A stretch of 64,000 nucleotides of DNA from Conus ventricosus (Eukaryota > Mollusca > Gastropoda > Neogastropoda > Conidae), in NCBI GenBank assembly GCA_018398815.1, contig CM031628.1:14660556-14724555 (forward strand). The letters run 5' to 3'. Positions 1 to 11,499 of this stretch are shown piece after piece. The notes beneath the pieces were generated by a model. That model searched no databases and was not told the origin of the DNA. It saw only the letters and a list, made by a program, of their open reading frames with translations. A program made the position numbers and the translations under genes. The first letter of the stretch is position 1. Each line of letters opens with the position of its first letter.

Positions 1-950
1 TATATGTTAGTGAGTTTCCCTCCCTATTGGAGGATGTCTCTCCCCCTTGGAGACTATAAGTTTGCTGAAGGCTCATTTTGAGAAGCATTTATTTATTTTT
101 CCCCATCCACCCACTCAAGCACATACTGTTAGTTAGGCAGAATCATCTGCCACTGCAGGTATGAATGCGTATCTCCCCCTATTTCTTCAATCTAAGACAT
201 AAGAGCAAGCTTTGTTTATAATTCAATATTTCTTGCAGTCATTGCAACACCAAGCTGCTCTGTAAGTTGCTGGAACGGTGCGGTACATATCCTTGGAATT
301 TATTAGTTTGTTGTATTTTAGTCCCTTGCGGATTCATTCCAAGAACTAGCCCTCAGCACTTGTGTCTTAGAGGATATCGTTTTATATTTTCTATTTTTCA
401 CAAGAAAATGTAGTTTGTTTTGCTCTTTTATGATTTTCTTTTGCTTCTTAGATGGCACCTTTGGTTGGTTTTTTGAAAACTCAACAAACATACTACGGTA
501 TTGCACACCAACCTTTTCTGGGATTGCATTCTTCTTAAAACTGAAAAGGCAGAGGAGTCAAATTACCACTTTCCGCGGTCACTGAGGAGAAACCACCAAG
601 TTTCGAAATATCGGTATATGACCAGGAGTTATATGTTAGTGAGTTTCCCTCCCTATTGGAGGATGTCTCCCTCTTGGAGAATATAAGCTTGCTGAAGGCT
701 CATTTTGAGAAGCATTTATTTTATTTTTCCCCATTCACCCACTCATGCACATACTGTTAGTTAGGCAGAATCATCTACCACTGCAGATATGAATGCGTAT
801 CTCCCCCTATTTCTTCAATCTAAGACATAAGAGCAAGCTTTGTTTATAATTCAATATTTCTTGCAGTCATTGCAACACCAAGCTGCTCTGTAAGTTGCTG
901 GAACGGTGCGGTACATATCCTTGGAATTTATTAGTTTGTTGTATATATAT
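1..950. repeat. ~629-bp repeat unit, 1.5 tandem copies
   Basis: The block that begins with TATATGTTAGTGAGTTTCCC at 1 begins again at 630. The 3' half (TTTCTTCAATCTAAGACATAAG and following) also recurs, so the period is about 629 bp. The same unit returns, rotated, at 6,465-7,140. It carries no convincing ORF. It could be a satellite fragment or part of an uncharacterised interspersed repeat. The second copy is interrupted at 942-999 by a (TA)n/(GA)n tract. Confidence 0.8.
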
Positions 951-963
951 ATATATATATAAA

Positions 964-999
<36 letters not shown>
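942..999. repeat. (TA)n followed by (GA)n microsatellite
   Basis: A TA dinucleotide run at 942-960 passes straight into a GA run at 966-999. It lies at the junction between the 629-bp repeat and the LINE remnant. Confidence 0.95.
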
Positions 1000-1003
<4 letters not shown>

Positions 1004-1004
1004 C

Positions 1005-1330
1005 AATCCATAACGCTTTGTGTCCCTCATTTAACGGTGGAGTTACAATGCAGACAGTTCTTCATCGTGTTTTGCACAGAGTTCTCATCTATACGTTCGA
1101 AGCGAATGGTATACAATGGGTCTTATTAACCTGGTTCAAAGACTACCCCTTGAATCGCACTGCAGCAGTTGTCGTTGAGGATGACCAATCACGCTGCATC
1201 AGGATCCCTGGACAGGGTCCCCAAGGGTCAGCTTCACTCCTCATTTAAATAAACGGCGAAATCCGATAGTAATAGATCGACAAGTTAAACAAACCTTTTT
1301 TGCAGATGATACCAGCATTTCTTCTCATTT
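1005..1330 (+). pseudogene. LINE reverse transcriptase fragment
   Basis: Plus-strand translation shows a short stretch of a non-LTR reverse transcriptase. A finger/palm segment ending in a GxPQGS-like motif (read as GQGPQGSA, about 1,213-1,236) is followed, after an in-frame stop, by FFADDTSIS (about 1,297-1,323), the catalytic FADD box. The fragment is truncated at both ends, broken by stops and not functional. The order of motifs fits the Jockey/CR1 range of LINEs, but the family cannot be fixed from so short a piece. Confidence 0.65.
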
Positions 1331-1668
1331 AACCCTGTTACACAGAGAAAGTAGAATTAGGTGCAGAGAAAACCGAGTTATTTCAGTTGATCCGAGTCGG
1401 TAACCAGGTTTGACTGCATAGTCCTGAATTTACTTTCCTGAAAATCACAAACACTGAGGACATCATTCAGGTTTTACCTGTCTGTTCTGCAAGGTGTGGG
1501 ACTAGTTGTGGGTAGTCATAGTCTGAAGTAGTCGACCTGAAAGCAGACTCAGAAATGTGGACCATTAAGCCTGGACTACCAAGTTCCCACGTCAGCGTGT
1601 GTTTCAAAATCATAGTGTTCTGGTCCCATATTCCTATGACTGCTTTATTAGCTAGTAGCAAATTTTTC

Positions 1669-1670
<2 letters not shown>

Positions 1671-1727
<57 letters not shown>
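1671..1727. repeat. (CA)n microsatellite
   Basis: Perfect CA dinucleotide run just upstream of the 34-bp minisatellite. Confidence 0.97.
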
Positions 1728-1729
<2 letters not shown>

Positions 1730-1879
1730 TCTTAGGTTGCACATACTTTTCTGCTTACATCAATTTGGCAAAATCTACGGCCTGCAAAGACTCCCTCCAA
1801 ACCATCCCACCAAGACAGCAAAGGGTCCCTCACAATCACCTCATCACACCAGAAAAAGCTTTTTCACAACCATCCCACT

Positions 1880-3258
1880 CCAAAAAAAGGCTCTCCACCA
1901 CAACAGAACAGAGTATCTCACAACCACCCCACCACAACAGAACAGAGTATCTCACAACCATCCCACACAAACAGAACAGAGTTCTCACAACCACTCCAAC
2001 ACAACAAACAGAGTATCTCACAACCATCCCAACACAACAGAACAGAGTGTCTCCAACCATCCCACCACAACAAACAAGTGTTCACAACACTCCAACACAA
2101 CAAAACAGAGTATCTCACAATCATCCCAACACAACAGAACAGAGTGTCTCACAACCATCCCACCACAACAGAACAGAGTGTCTCACAACCACTCCACACA
2201 GCAGAACAGAGTGTCTCACAACCATCCCACCACAACAGAACAGAGTGTCTCACAACCATCCCAACACAACAGAATAGAGTTCTCACAACCATCCCAACAC
2301 ACAGAACAGAGTTCTCACAACCATCCACCACAACAGAACAGTGTCTCACAACCATCCCAACACAACAGAACAGAGTATCTCACAACCATCCCAGCACAAC
2401 AGAACAGAGTATCTCACAACCACTCCACCACAACAGAACAGAGTGTCTCACAACCATCCCAACACAACAGAACAGAGTATCTCACAACCATCCCAACACA
2501 ACAGAACAGAGTGTCTCACAACCATCCCACCACAACAGAACAGAGTGACCCACAACCATCCCAACACAACAGAACAGAGTCAACCACCCCAACACAACAG
2601 AACAGAGTATCTCACAACCATCCCATCACAACAGAACAGAGTACTCCACAACCATCCCAACACAACAGAACAGAGTCAACCACCCCAAAACAACAGAACA
2701 GAGTATTTCACAACCATCCCACCACAACAGAACAGAGTATCTCACAACCACTCCACACACAACAGAACAGAGTATCTCACAACCACTCCACAACAACAGA
2801 ACAGAGTATCTCACAACCATCCCAGCACAACAGAACAGAGTGTCTCACAACCACTCCAGCACAACAGAACAGAGTGTCTCACAACCACTCCAGCACAACA
2901 GAACAGAGTATCTCACAACCACTAGTGCACAACAGAACAGAGTATCTCACAACCACTCCAGCACAACAGAACAGAGTGTCTCACAACCACTCCAACACAA
3001 CAGGACAGAGTGTCTCACAACCACTCCAACACAACAGAACAGAGTATCTCACAACCACTCCAGCACAACAGAACAGAGTATCTCACAACCACTCCAGCAC
3101 AACAGAACAGAGTGTCTCACAACCACTCCAACACAACAGGACAGAGTGTCTCACAACCACTCCAACACAACAGAACAGAGTGTCTCACAACCATCCCACA
3201 CAACAGAACAGAGTATCTCACAACCATCCAACACAAGAGAACAGAGTATCTCACAAGT
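1880..3258. repeat. 34-bp minisatellite, about 40 copies, open in three frames
   Basis: The unit is about 34 bp, with core CAACAGAACAGAGT(A/G)TCTC followed by ACAACCA(T/C)(T/C)CCA. About 40 tandem copies have small indels. Because 34 is not a multiple of three, a frame crossing three units uses all three phases. The consensus has no stop on the plus strand, which gives a 522-codon open frame (1,737-3,305) with 34-residue periodicity, rich in H, N, Q, T and S. No signal peptide, initiation context or splice structure supports a gene, so satellite DNA is preferred. A secreted repeat protein cannot be excluded. Confidence 0.85.
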
Positions 3259-3299
3259 TAGTCAAATCAATTGCAACAGTCCTAAACACTTTCATAGTA

Positions 3300-4111
3300 C
3301 ATTAAAAAATATTATATATTAAAACTTTATGAACAATTTCCTTCAACTTCTCACCAAGTGATACTACCTTAACAACCAGTGTTCACGAATATTGAGAGTT
3401 GGTCACTCTTGTCTTGACCAATATTTTTTTTCTTCTTATTTTGCGTACGCAGGCTGATACTCCTGCTGACGTCCCTGTTTAGACAGGCAGTGGAGTTTTG
3501 TGTGTATGACATTTTTTTTAATCCCACCATTAAGGCAGCCATATCCATCTTGGGGAAGACCCAACATTTCAAAAAGAAACACTATGGTGCGGGATAGATT
3601 TTTTTTCAGCCAGAATGAAGAGCTAAACCAGGCAACGTACACAAGCAGTGCCTCGCCCAGACAAACTTATCTGGGATTGTTTTTCAGTCTGCAAGAGATA
3701 GATCGACATGGAAGCTCTCATCAATGTTTCCAGATCACAATTCATTGTCTAAGCACATTCAGTGTGCTGTACCCCAAACCACTAAAATTCGCGAGACTGG
3801 GACAAATCTCGTCAGGTTTGATCAAATCTCTGGAGACGTGAACACAAATCACGTACAATCAATCATGATCCAAACAGCGTGAAAAATGAGGTCCTCTGTA
3901 TTCTGGTGAAGCACGTAGAAATTCATATGAGTCCATAACCCAAGGCTAAAGCCTTAATTTGAACTCATAGCTAGCTCCTTGTGGGTGTAGGTGAAGGTGA
4001 GGTAGGCACAATCTCTATAGTTTGAATGTTCCCTTCTCTAACATCCCTTGTAAAGATGGTCAAATGGAAAGCAGAAAACGTATCTATAGTCAAGCATCTG
4101 ATCATGTCACA

Positions 4112-4155
<44 letters not shown>

Positions 4156-4290
4156 ACACCGCGCGCGCGCGCGCGCGCGCGCGCGCGTGTTCTGGAGACT
4201 GTTTATTGATGTGTTTGTTTGCCTGTTTGCTTGTTTTCTTTTTACATGATAGGAATATGAAAAAAGACCCATAAAAGTGTGTCCGAATGT
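3300..4290. other. Non-coding stretch with CA and CG microsatellites
   Basis: No recognisable gene was seen. A (CA)n run at about 4,113-4,154 passes into an alternating (CG)n run at about 4,160-4,187, which is an alternating purine-pyrimidine tract able to adopt Z-DNA. Open frames here are short and unremarkable. Confidence 0.8.
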
Positions 4291-4301
4291 CACGAGCTTA
4301 C

Positions 4302-4494
4302 CGCACGCTGGAGCCTGTGGTATTTCTCATGACAATGGCATCACTGCCACCAGTGGGATTGCAGGGACCAGCGGGGTAACCATGACTTGCAGGACTGTGA
4401 GAACCAATGGGATGATTGGGACCAGTGGGATTACCGTGACTTGCAGGACTGTTGGAACCCGTGGGATGATTGGTGTCAGTGGAGTTGGAAGTGC
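4302..4494 (-). CDS. Putative cytoplasmic-tail exon of Ig-like receptor
   Basis: Minus-strand exon candidate bounded by an acceptor (TTTGTTGCAG, phase 1) at 4,494 and a donor (GCG|GTAAGC, phase 2) at 4,302. It encodes about 64 residues rich in Asn, Pro, Ser, Gly and His. They include two 18-residue repeats, each starting NHP and containing SPASHG (54-bp DNA repeat). Its entry phase matches the exit phase of the transmembrane exon at 4,862-5,014, so it would begin the intracellular tail. The function is unknown. Exon status rests on splice sites and phase only. Confidence 0.45.
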
Positions 4495-4861
4495 CTGCAA
4501 CAAATCCAGAGATAACGGATTCATAGTCAGTGCAGTAATGGTCAAACCTGGCCACAGCTGCATGTAGGCAAAGATGTAAATCCCCTAGGTCACATTGACC
4601 CTGACGTGGCTGTTGCTTCGAGACCCAAAATGGAGACTGAGACGAAAAGATTCATCCTCTTCACCCTCCCTCCCCTTCCCTTCCTTTTTCTTGACTTCCA
4701 CCTCCCCTCCCACTCTCCCCCCCACCCCACCCCCCACCCCCGCATCTTCCTGCCAATTTCCTACACTCTTTCCCTTCATCCACTTGCTCCTCTTCTTCAT
4801 CCATTTGACAGCCACACAAGATAATGTTTTTTTGCTGACCGAAATACAGTCATTGTCTCAC
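4495..4861. other. Intron-like stretch with C-rich tract
   Basis: Between the putative tail exon and the transmembrane exon. It contains a polypyrimidine, C-rich stretch (about 4,660-4,800) and no convincing coding segment. Confidence 0.5.
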
Positions 4862-5014
4862 CAGTATGCAGAAATGCCCATCGCCGCCTCCACACCAGGA
4901 TGACGACAACGATAATGATGATGATGACGATGACAGCCAACACCACGCACACTCCGACAGCAAATCCAAAATAAGAGGGGGCGTCACTCTCTGCACCTGA
5001 CGATCCACCACACA
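4862..5014 (-). CDS. Transmembrane exon of Ig-like receptor
   Basis: Minus-strand exon of 153 bp with phases 1-1. The acceptor is TTATCTAG at 5,015-5,016 and the donor is ACTG|GTGAGA at 4,860-4,861. It encodes a short juxtamembrane stretch, then a very hydrophobic helix of about 28 residues with a run of Ile/Val (VIIIIIVVVILV), then the positively charged stop-transfer WRRRW. This is the layout of a type I single-pass membrane protein, with the outside towards the Ig-like exon at 5,629-5,973. Two upstream AGs could serve as acceptors. Confidence 0.7.
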
Positions 5015-5457
5015 CTAGATAAACACAAGCATCAAACACAGCCATCAAGACGTCTCCAGGAAAGCTTGCAACACAAAAAGAGGGTTCATACCAAACCATT
5101 GATCTCCTTAACATTAAAGATATCGTAAGGAATATATCAGTGCAACGAACTTCTAAGATCTACTAGTAATTTGGCGGTGCTGCTCTTCTATGTGAAGGCG
5201 AAATCCGACTGTTAACATGAAATCTTGTAAAACAAATATTCAAATCATATCGGAATAATTCCTACAGGCTGCGACTGTTAACATGAAATCTTGAACAAAA
5301 ATAACTAAATCATATGGGAATAAGTCCTACAGGCTGTGACTGTCAACAACATGAAATCTTGAAAAATAATAATTAAATAACATCGGATTAAGTCCTACAG
5401 GCTACTTTTTTGCATGCCAGACAGGGCTCATAAGTTATGTCTGGCACACTCAGTCTC

Positions 5458-5544
<87 letters not shown>

Positions 5545-5628
5545 TAAGATAGTCGGGGTGAGGGGAGGGGGAGGAACAGAGAGAGAGTTCCACATGTCTA
5601 CAGGTACGTCACACTTGGATTGACGTAC
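5015..5628. other. Intron with diverged short repeat and CA microsatellite
   Basis: This intron-like stretch holds three copies of a ~65-bp unit (GACTGT-AACATGAAATCTTG...AATTCCTACAGGCTG) between about 5,205 and 5,402, then a perfect (CA)n run at 5,462-5,541. Confidence 0.75.
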
Positions 5629-5973
5629 CTTTGCACAACACGTGGATGCGGAGGTGTCCGCTGCCATGTCTGTTGGTGACGGTCACCTGGTAGAAACTGG
5701 ACACCGTGTCCATGTTGACGTTGGTCACTGTCACTGTACACGTGGACTGGTAGACGACCCCTGCTTTAGGCTGGCACACACCTGTCAGTTGGATCTGAGA
5801 GTCACTGATCTCCATGGGATGTGTGTCATTGATTGATGTGCCCAGGTAGAAAAAAGTGAGTCGGCCAGGTGGGGGGTAAGCGGTGACATCAAAGGTGAGA
5901 AACACAGGGTCACTGAACTCAGGGTCACTGACGACGGTCACCGTTCCGACGTCATAACGTCCACGTGGGGGAC
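5629..5973 (-). CDS. Ig-like ectodomain exon
   Basis: Minus-strand exon of 345 bp. The acceptor ATACGCAG lies just above 5,973 and the donor CAAAG|GTACGT lies below 5,629. Both boundaries are phase 1, the usual phase for Ig-domain exons. An alternative acceptor at 5,993-5,998 would add a few residues in another phase. The product has alternating hydrophobic strands, one N-glycosylation sequon (NDT) and Cys residues before and after the STCTVTV strand, consistent with a beta-sandwich. It sits directly before the transmembrane exon. A non-Ig beta-sandwich such as FN3 is possible. Confidence 0.65.
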
Positions 5974-5992
5974 CTGCGTATATGTCATACAC

Positions 5993-6388
5993 CTGTAGGT
6001 GTGAGAAATGCTTTATACGTTATTGGTTCAAAGTGTGAGAAATGTTTCATGTTTTACTGCTTGAAAGCATGCAAAATGTTTGAGAAGCTTTATGGGAGAG
6101 AGTGCTAATGTTTGTTCCATATAAATCACGCCTTTTTACGACGTTGCTTACTAGGTAGCTTGGCGTCACATTTATACAGGCAATAATGTTGTTAACATTC
6201 GCTGCAAAAGAACAGAATCAAACACAAATGAAAACAACCAACAAGGCCTGGCCGTACAGGTCAAACGTCCACTCCAATAGACGACTGTTTAGTTGAATCA
6301 GAGGCTCAAATTTACAATCGTTTAAAGTGTTATTGTTTAAGTTGGGAGATAAAGTATTTTTCAGTTCAAAACTTTGCAAGAGTCCCAT

Positions 6389-6427
<39 letters not shown>

Positions 6428-6464
6428 TAATGAGCATTCACATCCTATACGTGTGTATGTATCT
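5993..6464. other. Intronic stretch with (GTT)n
   Basis: No gene was seen. A (GTT)n trinucleotide run at 6,389-6,425 is the only distinct structure. Confidence 0.75.
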
Positions 6465-7140
6465 ACCACTGCAGATACAAATGCTTATCTCCCCTATTTC
6501 TTTAATCTAAGACATAAGAGCAAGCTTTGTTTATAATTCAATATTTCTTGCAGTCATTGCAACACCAAGCTGCTCTGTAAGTTGCTGGAATGGTGCTCGG
6601 TACTTATCCTTGGAATTTATTACTTTACTATAATTCAGTCCCTTGTGGATTCATTCCAAGAACTGGCCCTCAAAGCTTGTGTCTTAAGAGGTTATACTTT
6701 TTATATTTTCTACTTTTCACAAGAAAATGTAGCTTATTTTGATCTTTCATGATTTTCTTTTGCTTTTTAGATGGCACCTTTGGTTGTTGTTGTTGTTTTT
6801 TTTTAACTCAACCACCATACTATGGTATTGCACACCAGCCCTTTTTGGGATAGCAATCTGCTTAAAACAGAAAAGGCAGATGAGTCAAGTTACCATTTTC
6901 CGCGGTCACTGAGGCGAAACAATCAGGTTTCGAAATACTGGTATCTGACCAGGAGTTATATGTTAGTGAGTTCCCTCCCCATGGAGACTATAAGCTTGCT
7001 GAAGGCTCATTTTGAGAAGCATTTATTATTCCCCATTCATCCACTCAAGCACATACTGTTAGGCAGCATTATCTTCCACTGCAGATATGAATGCTTATCT
7101 GCCCCTATTTCTTCAATCTAAGACATAAGAGGAAGCTTTT
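6465..7140. repeat. Third copy of the ~629-bp repeat, rotated
   Basis: 6,465-6,956 corresponds to about 157-629, and 6,957-7,140 corresponds to about 1-200 of the repeat at the window start. The copy runs across the tandem junction, so it derives from a tandem array and not from a single element with fixed ends. Identity is high, with many small differences. Confidence 0.75.
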
Positions 7141-7249
7141 ATTATAATTGATTTTTTTTTAAAAGTTCAAATCTTTGCCAAGTCATTACTATAACGACTG
7201 AAGAATTGTTGGCCTGCACTTGTTTTCCCCCACTACTTAATTGTTCAGC

Positions 7250-7252
<3 letters not shown>

Positions 7253-7299
<47 letters not shown>
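7253..7299. repeat. (TA)n microsatellite
   Basis: A perfect AT/TA run of about 46 bp. Confidence 0.97.
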
Positions 7300-7301
<2 letters not shown>

Positions 7302-7572
7302 AGGAACGTTCATTCGTGAGTAAGTGATCAAACAAGGACGCTATTCTTTTCTTCCTTGGTGAGACGATGACACTGTCACCACTCCAAACTGATGCTGCTG
7401 ACAGCACAAGTACGAACGTAGGGACAAGGCATGTTGAACAAACAAGGAAATACCAGTCAACAGCAATAACGAAACAGACGATAAATGTAACAACAAGCAT
7501 GTTAAAAAAAATCCTATTCCCTTGGAAGGAGAGTGGGCTATCACGTGCCAGTCGGACAGTTGGCACACAGGC

Positions 7573-7822
7573 ACACATAGAAAAGAAGAAAACAAAGGCA
7601 AGCACACATAGAAAAGAAGAAAACAAAGGCAAGCACATACAGAAAGAAGAAAACAAATGCAATCACAATAAAAGAGAAGAAACAAATTAAATCACACATA
7701 CAAAAGAAGACCACAAATGCAAACACACACACACATACAAAAGAAGAAAACAAATGCAAGCACACATACAAAAGAAGAAAACAAATGAAAGCACACATAA
7801 AAAGAAGAAAACAAATGCAAAC
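7573..7822. repeat. ~30-bp minisatellite
   Basis: Tandem units of about 27-33 bp with core GCACACATA followed by AAAAGAAGAAAACAAA. About eight diverged copies are present. Confidence 0.85.
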
Positions 7823-7858
7823 TGAACTAATTTTGTGACATCATCCCCTAGTTTTAAA

Positions 7859-7985
7859 AAGAAAAGTTATCAGCTCTGCAAGACAGTCTTTCTTGAAGAC
7901 CCAAGAGGTCGAAATGTATCGTGTTTCGTCCTGTAATCCGTTCGTCCCGGATTGTCTTGCAGAACTAACAACTTTTCTTTTTAGC
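7859..7985. repeat. Imperfect inverted repeat flanking ~80 bp
   Basis: The left arm AAAAGTTATCAGCTCTGCAA and the right arm TTGCAGAACTAACAACTTTT are near reverse complements. They enclose about 80 bp. The shape is that of a small foldback or MITE-like element, but no target duplication was identified. Confidence 0.5.
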
Positions 7986-8437
7986 ATTTGCTTCAATTCC
8001 AGCATTCAGTCATCTCGCTTTGAAACTAACTTTGAGTCATCCCCTAAAGCGGAATGTGGCTGCCTTAGTAGCACTTGGATTAAATCATGCGCAAATGTTA
8101 ACCCCTGGTGACTCTCAGAGTTCAAGCGATAGCACGAGGAAGAAGGAAGAAGTTGGTGATGGGTTGTAAAGGGCTGTCTTCTCCAGCGTCTCAACTTTCA
8201 TTCTCCGAGAGGGGGGTTAATCCTCTGTGGACAGTCTGTGCCTGTCTATAAAGGGAGACGACTCAACAGGGTCAAAAACGGACGACTTTAATCCGATCAA
8301 GCATAAGGATTCCTTTTATCTCTTAAAGTTGGGTAGTTTGAGGAGCTATGACTTTTCACCTCATGATGACCTTTTAGTGAGAATTTTTTTTTCTTTTTTT
8401 TTTTTTTTTTTTTGGGGGGGGGATTCAGCTGCGCGCA

Positions 8438-8438
<1 letters not shown>

Positions 8439-8501
<63 letters not shown>

Positions 8502-8509
8502 CTCTACGC

Positions 8510-8567
<58 letters not shown>

Positions 8568-8618
8568 ATATATATACTCACATCTGACAACCACGCGTGG
8601 GCACACACACACAACACA

Positions 8619-8649
<31 letters not shown>

Positions 8650-8701
8650 ACCACACACCACACCACACACAATATACTCACATCTGACAACCAAAGCGTG
8701 G

Positions 8702-8738
<37 letters not shown>

Positions 8739-8770
8739 ACACACACACACACACACATACACACACACAC

Positions 8771-8815
<45 letters not shown>

Positions 8816-8830
8816 CACAACACAATATAC
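8439..8830. repeat. CT and CA microsatellite complex with duplicated splice-donor block
   Basis: A (CT)n run at about 8,439-8,505 is followed by long CA runs up to about 8,820. Inside the CA array a ~28-bp block (CTCACATCTGACAACCA... plus GCGTGGGCACA) occurs at about 8,579 and 8,672. The third, authentic copy at about 8,831 is the 3' end and splice donor of the neighbouring Ig-like exon on the minus strand. Confidence 0.85.
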
Positions 8831-8834
8831 TCAC

Positions 8835-9165
8835 ATCTGACAACCAACGCGTGGGTTGAGTTGACCTCTGTTCCTGGCAGTCCACACCCCACAAGCCCAG
8901 TGTTCTCGCAGCGCACGTGCGGAATGACGTGATGTATGTGGCGGAGACGCTGAAAGTGGTTTGAAGTGGCACGCCCCTCCACGGCATTCAGGTCAAGGCC
9001 GTTCAGGGTCAGCTGGGCATCTCTGGCAGGAAGTCCCTCTGACCAGGTGCAGGAGATGGTGACTGTCATGTTCACGTCCACAACAGTGGCAGCAGCCTCG
9101 GCAGTAGTGTCAGCAGATGTAGCAGCAGCAGTGACAGCAGCAGTAACAGCGATGCTAATGTCAAC
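8835..9165 (-). CDS. Ig-like ectodomain exon with Ala/Thr linker
   Basis: Minus-strand exon. The donor AGAT|GTGAGT at 8,833-8,834 is well supported. The most upstream acceptor is CTGATAG at 9,166. It encodes an Ala/Thr-rich linker (about 30 residues), then a beta-sandwich-like segment with TVTISCTW and later HVRCEN, giving a plausible Cys-Cys pair, and one NST sequon. The exit phase is 1, as for the other exons. The entry phase from this acceptor is 0, so the true start may differ or another exon may lie in the 9.2-15.7 kb interval. Confidence 0.6.
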
Positions 9166-9565
9166 CTATCAGCAGAATGGATAGTGGAGCTCTGAGGGGC
9201 AGACGTGTGGTCCTGGCGTGTTGTGGTGATGGTGGTGGTGGAGGTGGTGGTGGTGTATTCGCCATTAATGGTCAAGCTTGTGATTTGAGACTGCTTCTCT
9301 TTATTTTTTTTTAACAAAAGAAAGATATAAGATAAACTGACACAGGTAATCAGTAGAAATGTAATAGCAGTCTTATTTACACCACATATCAAGTCTTTAC
9401 TTGTGGCAGTATGAACAGCTGTGATTATGCACATGCACTGACCACACGGACTCATACGCAAGCGATGCCCATGAACGTTGACATATCCTCACCCTTCACA
9501 CCACCCAAACCAGAATGCACATGAAGAGAAGGGAGGTGGGTTGAGTGTGTGTGTGTGTGTGTGTG

Positions 9566-9650
<85 letters not shown>

Positions 9651-10130
9651 GGAAGGGGTTGGGTTCAGGAGGGTGGGGGTTAGTGTGGAAGTGTAGGGCT
9701 AAGGGATATGCGCAGGTTGAAGTGTCTGATGATCAGCCCTGGATGTCATCTTGGAGGGTAATTCAGACATACCACGTTTTATTATTTTCTTAAATGGAAA
9801 AGCCTACTTGTGTCTAACATACATAAATCGAAAAAACAATTACTAAGTCAGAAAAGCAATTTTACATAGACAGAGACTAGAAACAAAGCAAGGGTAAAAT
9901 GCACACGGAGTGAACATCTGTCATTAAATACAAATCATTGTTGTCATGATACTTCACTCCCAACATTGCTGGCATGGATACAATTTTTAACATGAATTCC
10001 GCGTATTTCGTTTGTTTTTGGATAGAAAGACCAATCAGTTGTGCACGTGCTTTTTACACTCCTCACAAATTGTGTTCTACTGGGTTTAAAACTCTGTCTG
10101 TTCTGTATTTGTACCGAAAGCATTTGTAGG
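9166..10130. other. Intronic stretch with (GT)n
   Basis: No gene was recognised. A (GT)n run fills about 9,546-9,649. CAC-rich trinucleotides (read from the minus strand) lie at about 9,225-9,260. Confidence 0.75.
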
Positions 10131-11190
10131 GTCAGTTAATCTGATCAAAGTTGTCACCTGTCTTTGTTTGACCATCATTTCCAAATTTGATAAGTTCTGT
10201 ATTCAACTTTAACTCAAAACAGTCTGCATATTTCTCCCTAACAATATCATCTACATCTGAAAAAGCCAATTCTACATTTAACTTTGACTTAAAAAACATC
10301 TTCGCATTTCTCCCTTATAGTCCTCCCTGTGTCTCTATGGAAATATGGCAAGGTCCATATCTAATCTTTACATTAAACGCCCGCCACATTTATCTCTTCA
10401 AATCCTCAATGACTATTAGAAATATGGCAAGCTTTACACTGAGCCTGACTCAGTCTCCACATCTCTGCCTTGGAATCATCCTTATGTATTAAAGCATGGC
10501 AAGATGGACGTTTAGCTTCATCTTTAAGCACAGTGTTTATGTTTCTCCCCTGAACTCCTTTCTATGTCTTGGGAAAAAAAGAGAAACACTGCAGTTAACC
10601 TGAATTTAAAGCATTCTTCATATTTCTCCCCTAAAATCATCTCTGTATCTGAAAAGAGATGGCAAAGTCTGCATTTCACCTGACCTTAAACCAGTCTTCA
10701 CATTTCTATCCTAAAATCTTACCTGTGTCTAGAAATTAAGGCAAATTCTACACTTAACCTTAACTTACAATGTCTTTGCATTTATCTCTTTAAGTCCTCC
10801 CTGTGTCTTACAACCTTACCTTACAATGTCTTTGCATTTATCTCTTTAAGTCCTCCCTGTGTCTTACAAAAATATGGCAAGCTCTACGTTTAACCTGAGC
10901 TTCAGACAGTCTTCACGTTTCTCCTTTAAAATCACCTAACCGTCTGAAAATCAGACAAGCCCTAGATAAAACCACAACTTAGAACAATCTTCACGTTTCT
11001 CGCTTAAAATGCTCTCACTGTCTGAAAAGATGCCAAGTTCTGAAAATATAATTTGAACTTCCGCCAGCCTTTGTGATTCTCCCTTAGACTCCACAATGCG
11101 TCTGAAGAAAATATGGCAAATGTGCATTAACCTGAATCTAAATCAGTCTTAACGTTTCGCCCCTGAAATTGCCTCTGTTTCTAAAAAAAA
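10130..11190. repeat. Diverged ~90-100 bp tandem repeat
   Basis: Blocks of the form TTT-CTCCC-TTAAAATC-CCTCTGTGTCT-AAAATATGGCAAG-TCTACATTTAACCTGAACTT-AACAGTCTTCACA recur about eleven times with heavy divergence. One ~66-bp block (CTTACAATGTCTTTGCATTT...) is almost perfectly duplicated at about 10,765-10,870. It is non-coding. Confidence 0.75.
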
Positions 11191-11499
11191 AATACTCTGG
11201 GAGGACATTTAGGAGAATGCAGACCACAACTAAGGACAAATAATTCCCCTGAACTTAGATCAAACCATAAATGAAGAGGGAAGGTAGCAGGAAAAAGTAG
11301 AAGATACAATTAAAACTAGCAGTAATAGAACTCTTATGAAGAGTAGCGTATACTTTGGCCTTCACTGATGCTTTCTGTCTGACCGTTTCTGGTCATGTTC
11401 CTTGGAAAGTACTTCAAAAGGTTCAAGCCCTACGAACATGATTAGAATATTAATAAAAAGTATATACAGTTTTGTCCAAAACTGTGTTCACTGGGGCTC

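Noticed and set aside
1836..2820. Minus-strand Cys/Gly/Val-rich frames over the 34-bp minisatellite
   Set aside because: They are reverse readings of the tandem repeat with no independent signal.
5461..5541. Telomere-like or regulatory role for the long CA runs
   Set aside because: They are plain (CA)n with no telomere motif; common microsatellites in this genome.
8361..8987. Long Cys/Val, His/Thr and Ser/Leu reading frames over CA and CT arrays (also near 41,326-42,110, 39,677-40,243, 16,370-16,984)
   Set aside because: They are translations of dinucleotide repeats open in several frames, without supporting coding features.
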